64,000 bases of DNA from Nodularia spumigena CCY9414 (lineage in GTDB: Bacteria > Cyanobacteriota > Cyanobacteriia > Cyanobacteriales > Nostocaceae), in NCBI RefSeq assembly GCF_000340565.2, contig NZ_CP007203.1, forward strand, positions 2,349,858 through 2,413,857, read 5' to 3'. Below, piece after piece: positions 59,021 to 64,000 of this stretch. A model generated the notes under the pieces. It was not told the origin of the DNA. It made no database searches and saw only the letters and a program-made list of their open reading frames with translations. The position numbers and the translations under genes were made by a program. Each line of letters begins with the position of its first letter. The stretch's first letter is position 1.

Positions 59021-60388
59021 TTATTTGGGGCCAATAAAGCGGGTAGCAAAATTTTGCGATCGCGTTGGTGACAACACCCGTGCTTTCAAAATTGCAGCCA
59101 TCAAGAAGGCATAAGATAACACCCCAACCACCACCAACAGTAAAGCATTAATAGATCCTGTCGCATTCCACAAAGCATGGAGTGCAGAGGCGCTAAGATA
59201 ACCAATAGAGAGAATTTGCCAACGCATCCGGGGCTTGAGGACAGCCAAACCGATAAAATAGCCCAGGTAGCCACTGTAAGCCATATGTCCGGCTACAGAG
59301 CCTAAAATTCGGGGAATCAGCAGTTGAAACCCCGCCAATTGACCAGCAGCCCCTATTCCCACCTGTTGAGTAATGTTTGGCACATACTGTCCAAGAGTTT
59401 CCAAGAGAGTGAAACCGATAGCCGAAGCCGTTCCCAGGAGAATCCCGTCTAAAGGTTCCCAAATACCGATGCGTTCCCGCCAAGGTGAAGGTAAGCCCTG
59501 ACCCATGAAATATGCTCCCATTAAGGGTAACGCCTTAAGTAACTCCTCCATCAACCCTGCACCAAAGAACATTCGTACCAGCAATTCTGTAAAAGTGATA
59601 CGCTCTTGAGGTGAAGGTAAGCTACCAGGCAAAATATCCCGAAACACGAAGATAAATAAATCCAACAGGGGACTCAGCAAAATCAACGTTGTAGTCAATG
59701 CTGCGCCCATTAGCACCCACCAAGGCTTCTGTTTCCCGCAAAGTTGGTAAACAAAATAGTATGCAGCTGATGCGATGTAAGTTGCGACTATGACTTGATT
59801 AGCTTGGGAATTACCGACCGTAGCAAACATCAGCACTACAAATATGACAGTGAGTATTCCCGGTATCAGGTAAGCTTTACGAGTTAAATCCTTACCCGTG
59901 GAAATAATCGGAAACAGTTGAGTGAAGCTGACGGAATCTGGTTGTTTTAAGTAGGTATGACCGTGATTTTTGGAAGCTGATGGTAATGGCTTGACTTGTT
60001 GTGTCATCACCGTAGGCTGAGATATCAAATCATACTCAAAAATAAATTGCGGTCCATCAGAACCTAGAGAAATGCGATCGCCTGCGTGTAATTCCTGACA
60101 TTCAGACAAACTTTTTCCATTTAAAAAAGTGCCATTAGCACTATTTAAATCACAAAGTACCCAGCTAAATTTGCCATCGGTAGATGAAGAAAGGGGACGA
60201 ACCACAGCATGACGGCGAGACACCATCCGATACATCATGGCATCCAAGACAACTTGACAGGTGGGGTCGCGTCCAATTACTACCTCTTTACTGGTGAGCA
60301 GCGAATAGCGAGAATCAGATCCAAAAGCTGCTACATTACCAGACACTAGCCGCAGAAATGCATTATGTCTTGTGTTTTTGCCTGTCAT
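59021..60388 (-). CDS. FHA domain-PrsW-family intramembrane protease
   Basis: 455 residues. An FHA domain (about 28-118) with IGRDPTCQVVLD, MVSRRHAV (57-62) and SANGTFLNGK (83-92), so phosphothreonine binding is likely. Then about eight membrane helices holding all PrsW motifs: EELLK (281-285), FTLLE (326-330), GHMAYSG (His368) and HALWNA (His404). PrsW proteases cut membrane proteins such as anti-sigma factors. A cytosolic FHA on a PrsW core suggests phosphorylation-controlled intramembrane proteolysis. It converges on the PP2C/CHAT-FHA set. Confidence 0.87.
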   Translation of the reverse strand: MTGKNTRHNAFLRLVSGNVAAFGSDSRYSLLTSKEVVIGRDPTCQVVLDAMMYRMVSRRHAVVRPLSSSTDGKFSWVLCDLNSANGTFLNGKSLSECQELHAGDRISLGSDGPQFIFEYDLISQPTVMTQQVKPLPSASKNHGHTYLKQPDSVSFTQLFPIISTGKDLTRKAYLIPGILTVIFVVLMFATVGNSQANQVIVATYIASAAYYFVYQLCGKQKPWWVLMGAALTTTLILLSPLLDLFIFVFRDILPGSLPSPQERITFTELLVRMFFGAGLMEELLKALPLMGAYFMGQGLPSPWRERIGIWEPLDGILLGTASAIGFTLLETLGQYVPNITQQVGIGAAGQLAGFQLLIPRILGSVAGHMAYSGYLGYFIGLAVLKPRMRWQILSIGYLSASALHALWNATGSINALLLVVVGVLSYAFLMAAILKARVLSPTRSQNFATRFIGPK

Positions 60389-60845
60389 CTAGTTAGAGTT
60401 TCTTTCCAAACAAATTCATAAAAAATACTTGAGCCGTAGAACTTAATCTTAGCCACGCCCACAGCAGCATTCCTAAATACACTATAGCTTTACTTACTGC
60501 GAAGAAATTTTAAATTTGCCAATTCAAAATTTAAACTACCTAACTCAATAGTGACAAGCATTCTAGCCAATAAAATAATTTTCTGTGCTTTGTTTGTCAA
60601 TTATCTTAGTTCAACTCTATGGATGTTATAGTCTTGACCATTCAATGACAACAAATTAATAAATATTAGTAGTATATGCCACATTTAGTTAAGTTGAAAA
60701 GTTATAAAATCCTTAAAACTCTACTATTAGTTGTTTTTTACTACTAATGATTTCTGGTTTTTCAATTATATACAAACTTTTGTAGAGGCACAGCATGAGC
60801 AATATTTTAGCTGTCTGAAGCTGCGCCTCCCCAAAAAATTATTGC
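60389..60845. other. A+T-rich spacer
   Basis: No gene, RNA or repeat array recognised. It should contain the FHA-PrsW promoter (minus strand). Confidence 0.4.
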
Positions 60846-61448
60846 TTATCTGACCGTAGCAATCTCTGAATGCTCAACCTTCGTTCCCAGTACTTTCAGA
60901 AATTCTGCCAGCCAACGGGGATGAGCCGGCCAAGCGGGCGCTGTCACCAAGTTACCATCAACTATTGCTTCATCAACAGGAATATTTACGTAGATCCCGC
61001 CAGCAATAAGGATGTCTGGACTACAAGCTGGATAGCCAGTGCAACTCTTACCTTGTAAAATATCAGCCGCAGCTAATAACTGTAAACCGTGGCAAATAGC
61101 AGCAATTGGCTTATTTTCTTGGGCGAAATAACGGGTGATTTCTATTACTTGTTGATTCAATCGGATATATTCTGGCGCTCGTCCTCCGGGGATAACCAGA
61201 GCATCATAGGTTGCGGCTTCTACTTCGGCAAATGTGGCATTTAAAATAAAGTTATGTCCAGGTTTTTCACTGTAAGTCTGGTCGCCTTCAAAGTCGTGAA
61301 CAGATGTTCGCACCTTGTCACCAGCTTTTTTGTCTGGACAAACTGCATGAACGGTGTGTCCTACCATTTGCAAAGCCTGGAAGGGAACCATAACTTCATA
61401 GTCTTCCACGTAGTCCCCAACGAGCATTAAGATTTTTTTAGCAGCCAT
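60846..61448 (-). CDS. DJ-1/PfpI-family protein
   Basis: 200 residues. The nucleophile elbow is [20 protein letters not shown], with Cys-His as in PfpI and YhbO-type proteins; [15 protein letters not shown] and a [16 protein letters not shown] end complete the pattern. The family includes deglycases/glyoxalase III and stress proteins. Single gene; 83 bp below the nitrate-reductase-associated gene in the same direction. Confidence 0.87.
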   Translation of the reverse strand: MAAKKILMLVGDYVEDYEVMVPFQALQMVGHTVHAVCPDKKAGDKVRTSVHDFEGDQTYSEKPGHNFILNATFAEVEAATYDALVIPGGRAPEYIRLNQQVIEITRYFAQENKPIAAICHGLQLLAAADILQGKSCTGYPACSPDILIAGGIYVNIPVDEAIVDGNLVTAPAWPAHPRWLAEFLKVLGTKVEHSEIATVR

Positions 61449-61529
61449 GTTTTGATATCCTCACATCTTTGATCAATTTCAAGTAAGTTTTAATTTACTA
61501 TTAATAAAGTGTAACTGTGACTACATAAT

Positions 61530-61985
61530 TTAAGCCAGTAGATGAAATTCTGCTATAGCTCTAGAAAAGTTTTTATTTTCATGTCCTGGACGACTGAGTT
61601 TAATTAAAGCAAAGCGCTGTAAGGGAGTTAAAGCTGTCCATTGTTGCAAGGTCAGGGTAATTCCCATTTCTTGAGCTTTTTCCTGGATACTCGCGGGTAC
61701 AGTTTGAGAATCCATCCATAAAGGATTGGGTTCAATGGGTAGTTTTGCGACTGGGTTCCCCGTGCGTTCTAAAATTAGCTGCTGGAGATAGTTTTGGTAA
61801 GCTTGAATCTCCGTTTGTGTATTGCAAGGTAATTCTACTAAAGCTGCACGTTCATCTTGAGTCATTTGATGCCAATGAGACAATTTTAGCTTGATACCAG
61901 ATGTATCTAATTTGTACCGCACCTGCATAGGTATACAGCGCAAGGAGTTTACAAAATCTGCTTCAAATTCAAAAAAATCTGCCAT
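61530..61985 (-). CDS. narM: Nitrate-reductase-associated protein (NarM-like)
   Basis: 151 residues, ADFFEFEADFVNSLRCIPMQ to FSRAIAEFHLLA. The FEFEADFVxSLRCIPMxVR start is what I recall for the cyanobacterial nitrate reductase-associated family, including NarM, which is needed for nitrate reductase activity. narB and the nitrate transporter genes are not in this window. No GTAN8TAC (NtcA) site was seen in the 200 bp upstream. Confidence 0.7.
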   Translation of the reverse strand: MADFFEFEADFVNSLRCIPMQVRYKLDTSGIKLKLSHWHQMTQDERAALVELPCNTQTEIQAYQNYLQQLILERTGNPVAKLPIEPNPLWMDSQTVPASIQEKAQEMGITLTLQQWTALTPLQRFALIKLSRPGHENKNFSRAIAEFHLLA

Positions 61986-62325
61986 ATTTTTAGTTGAGTA
62001 GATGAATTATTGTTCAGAAGCCTACCTATTCTAGCTTTGAAGCCTCTAGAACTAAATTTGCAGTTGACGCTAACAGCCCAAAGCTTTACCAGGAGAGAAT
62101 TTTAGTTGATTAATCCTTATTAGGGATTGAAGTTTTCAGCAGAGAAAACGCGAGAGGATATTTTTTGAGGTATAGCAACCGCCAAGGACGTTAGGACATA
62201 AACTGATCATAAAAGTTAGACACCGAAAGGATTTTACCCTACTCCCTACTCCCCACTCCCCAGCTATACAACATTTAAAATATTGATAAATTCTGCAAAA
62301 AAAGACCTATTGCCCAAGACAATAT
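61986..62325. other. Spacer with short repeats
   Basis: No gene. CCCTACT/CCCCACT heptamers at 62238-62264 and a dispersed repeat GCCAAGGACGTTAGGACATA near 62180-62200. Confidence 0.5.
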
Positions 62326-62778
62326 TTAATGTTTAATATTGCTGCTACGAATAATCCAATAACTAATCGATAGAGCTAAAATGGCAACTCCTAAACCAAT
62401 GATCTCAACGCCAGTAATTTTGCCTAAATCAAGAATAATAATTTTACGTGCAACTGCAATTAAAGAAGTAACAATAACTAACTCAACGTGAACAACGTGT
62501 TTGCGGAGATAAGCTGTAATATTTTCTAATATTTCTAAAGCAATTAAAATGTTTAAGAATAATCCAAAAATCGTAAATAATACTTCATTGAACTTACCAT
62601 AAGGATTAGTAAATAATTCCTTGATTAGGTAAACTCCTAGATCAAAAATTGCGGCTAAAATCACCACTACCATAGCCAGTGATAGGATCTTAGAAACAAG
62701 CACCTCGATATTTTCTATCAGGCGCATAAAATTTTCGTCCTTAGCCAAATTCACAATCTTTCTGAGTAGATGCTTCAT
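62326..62778 (-). CDS. PsiE-like phosphate-starvation-inducible family membrane protein
   Basis: 150 residues, four hydrophobic helices (KILSLAMVVVILAAIFDLGV, FTIFGLFLNILIALEILENI, HVELVIVTSLIAVARKIIIL, IGLGVAILALSISYWII). The second and third helices with ITAYLRKHVVHVE match the PsiE (DUF2495-type) family. Function unknown. Its ATG overlaps the stop of a relic of an RND transporter frame. Confidence 0.75.
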   Translation of the reverse strand: MKHLLRKIVNLAKDENFMRLIENIEVLVSKILSLAMVVVILAAIFDLGVYLIKELFTNPYGKFNEVLFTIFGLFLNILIALEILENITAYLRKHVVHVELVIVTSLIAVARKIIILDLGKITGVEIIGLGVAILALSISYWIIRSSNIKH

Positions 62779-62849
62779 ATCACTTGTGAGGGAGTATTCA
62801 TTGTTTCTACCATGACAATGGCATCATTGACTACAATTCCTACAAGAAC
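62775..62849 (-). pseudogene. Relic of an RND efflux permease
   Basis: In one minus-strand frame this reads VLVGIVVNDAIVMVETMNTP and then SQVI-stop. GIVVNDAIVMVE is the conserved fourth-helix motif of AcrB-type RND permeases. A TAA just upstream (62850-62852) closes the frame, so only about 24 codons remain. Its TGA overlaps the ATG of the PsiE-like gene (ATGA). Confidence 0.55.
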
Positions 62850-63322
62850 TTAGTCGCAATAACTAGCCGGAGCTTCAAACCCTTGTCTGATAGCGAAAGT
62901 CGTCTTTAGACGACTGGGAAAAGATTTTAGTCCATTTTAATGAATTTTAGCGATCAGCGTCGAAATTGATAGGACTTACGCAGAAACTCTCTTAAACCCT
63001 CTTGACTCGGTGTACTCTGTGCCTGGAGTGGTTGGTTTTCCCATAAATTTGCGTAAGTCCTAATTGATTTAAGAGCGGGTTTTGTCGCTGATTTCAAATG
63101 GTGCAAGATTTAAGGTGCAAATCGTTGGCTATATCGAGAAATCAGCATCACTCTCTAGATGTATATTAGGTAGTGTAAATTACCCCACACAGATGCTACA
63201 TAGTCTTGCAGAGGAGGGAGGTCAAGCTTTTTGAGAATTGATAGTTTTGAACTGTATCCTTTAAACCGGATAAACATCAAATTTATCTACTCCCAAAGCT
63301 CTGGAGAGAAAAAACACAGAAA
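62850..63322. other. Spacer with a MITE
   Basis: No gene other than the MITE at 62971-63061. The trxB promoter should lie in 63070-63320, where nothing specific is recognised. Confidence 0.5.
62971..63061. mobile_element. 91-bp MITE with 12-bp terminal inverted repeats
   Basis: AGGACTTACGCA (62971-62982) and TGCGTAAGTCCT (63050-63061) are exact inverted repeats, flanked by the same seven bases, AATTGAT, on each side (62964-62970 and 63062-63068), a likely target duplication. It has no coding capacity. A single end of the same family occurs near 43512. Confidence 0.75.
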
Positions 63323-64000
63323 ATGAATCTTGTGAATTCCGAGCATCGTCAAATAATTATTATCGGTGCTGGTTCAGCTGGATTAACTGCTGCGATTTAT
63401 ACAGCACGGGCTAACCTGAAGCCATTAGTAATTAGGGGGCTTGAACCGGGGGGTCAACTTGCTACTACTACAGAGGTGGAAAACTATCCAGGCTTTGTCA
63501 ATGGGATTCTCGGACCAGAATTAATGCAGCATTTTGAAGCGCAAGCAGCCCGCTTTGGTACAGAATTGCGTTATGGGATGATTACATCTGTAGATTTTTC
63601 ACAGCGACCATTTCGCCTCATCTTGGATGATGAAAAAACCTTGTTGGCTGATGCTGTAATTATCGCTACTGGTGCTAGTCCCAAATATCTGGGTTTGGAA
63701 AACGAAAAAAGGCTCCTGGGTCATGGTGTGTCATCCTGCGCCACCTGTGATGCAGCTTTTTTCCAAGAACAGGAAGTTGCAATTGTTGGCGGTGGGGATA
63801 CGGCGATAGAAGATGCTATCTTCTTAACACGCTTTTGTGCCAAAGTTTATGTTATTCACCGACGCAAAAAATTGCGTGCTTCTAAAATTTTACAGGCGCG
63901 TGCTTTTGCCAAAGAAAAGATCAGCTTTATTTGGAATACATTAGTCGAAGATATTTTGGGAGAAGAGGAAGTAGAAGGATTACTACTAAAAAATATAGAA
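63323..64000 (+). CDS. trxB: Thioredoxin reductase, 5' part
   Basis: 226 residues before the window ends. N-terminal FAD site IIIIGAGSAGLTAAIYTARA, GGQLATTTEVENYPGF, the redox disulfide VSSCATCDAAFF (CATC), and the NADPH site VAIVGGGDTAIEDAIFLTRF. Typical of a NADPH-dependent thioredoxin reductase; whether it has a C-terminal thioredoxin domain (NTRC) cannot be told, but the CATC motif and N-terminus look more like bacterial TrxB. Confidence 0.9.
   Translation, partial: MNLVNSEHRQIIIIGAGSAGLTAAIYTARANLKPLVIRGLEPGGQLATTTEVENYPGFVNGILGPELMQHFEAQAARFGTELRYGMITSVDFSQRPFRLILDDEKTLLADAVIIATGASPKYLGLENEKRLLGHGVSSCATCDAAFFQEQEVAIVGGGDTAIEDAIFLTRFCAKVYVIHRRKKLRASKILQARAFAKEKISFIWNTLVEDILGEEEVEGLLLKNIE

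Overview
The window is from a heterocyst-forming filamentous cyanobacterium of the Nostocales (Nostoc, Anabaena or Nodularia type). The signs are many HIP1 octamers (GCGATCGC), an allophycocyanin core operon whose ApcE has four linker repeats (the five-cylinder core type), a PatD-like heterocyst-frequency protein with an NtcA-type site upstream, the cyanobacterial seven-gene atp order with a duplicated b subunit, and spacers full of heptanucleotide repeats. Species cannot be fixed from the sequence alone.

Region by region. 1-2.1 kb is decayed: a repeat protein running out of frame into an internally deleted GH18 chitinase remnant, and the tail of an IS transposase. 2.2-7.5 kb holds housekeeping genes: a BtuF-like binding protein, a methyltransferase, a CNNM/CorC-type membrane protein, a cysteine-dioxygenase-like cupin, and an ECF sigma/anti-sigma pair. 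7.7-14.1 kb, all on the minus strand, has a mercuric-reductase-like flavoprotein with a peroxiredoxin and a TVP38 membrane protein, a secreted hypothetical, and the arsenosugar pair arsM-arsS. 14.3-22.1 kb has relA/spoT, patD, a broken Rpn-type nuclease gene, a protein-free IS200/IS605-like element that looks like a stand-alone structured RNA, and a double-ATPase ABC gene. 22.5-30 kb covers an acetyltransferase, ftsW, three glycosyltransferases and an unknown three-gene operon. 30-35.6 kb is apcE-apcA-apcB-apcC.

36-42.3 kb is accessory: a HicB-like/VapC toxin-antitoxin pair, an Imm30-like gene, and a vWA-PP2C-kinase signalling triad of the TerY-P type whose kinase is duplicated in tandem and fused to a seven-bladed WD40 propeller and membrane anchor. 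42.5-45 kb has a Uma2 protein and a methyltransferase inside repeat debris. 45.4-51.8 kb is the atp operon. 51.9-53.4 kb is a TnpB element with a small, divergent ribbon-helix-helix gene. 53.7-60.4 kb is a possible phospho-signalling/proteolysis cluster: zinc ribbon-pseudokinase-PP2C, CHAT protease-FHA, an acidic unknown protein, and an opposing FHA-PrsW membrane protease. The window ends with a DJ-1/PfpI protein, a NarM-like protein, a PsiE-like protein with a relic of an RND transporter at its start codon, a 91-bp MITE, and the first part of trxB.

The best candidates for something new are the PP2C/CHAT-FHA/FHA-PrsW cluster, the duplicated-kinase TerY-P triad, the protein-free omega-RNA-like element at 18.7-19.1 kb, and the RHH-TnpB pair. 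All functional statements rest on motif reading; no database search was possible.
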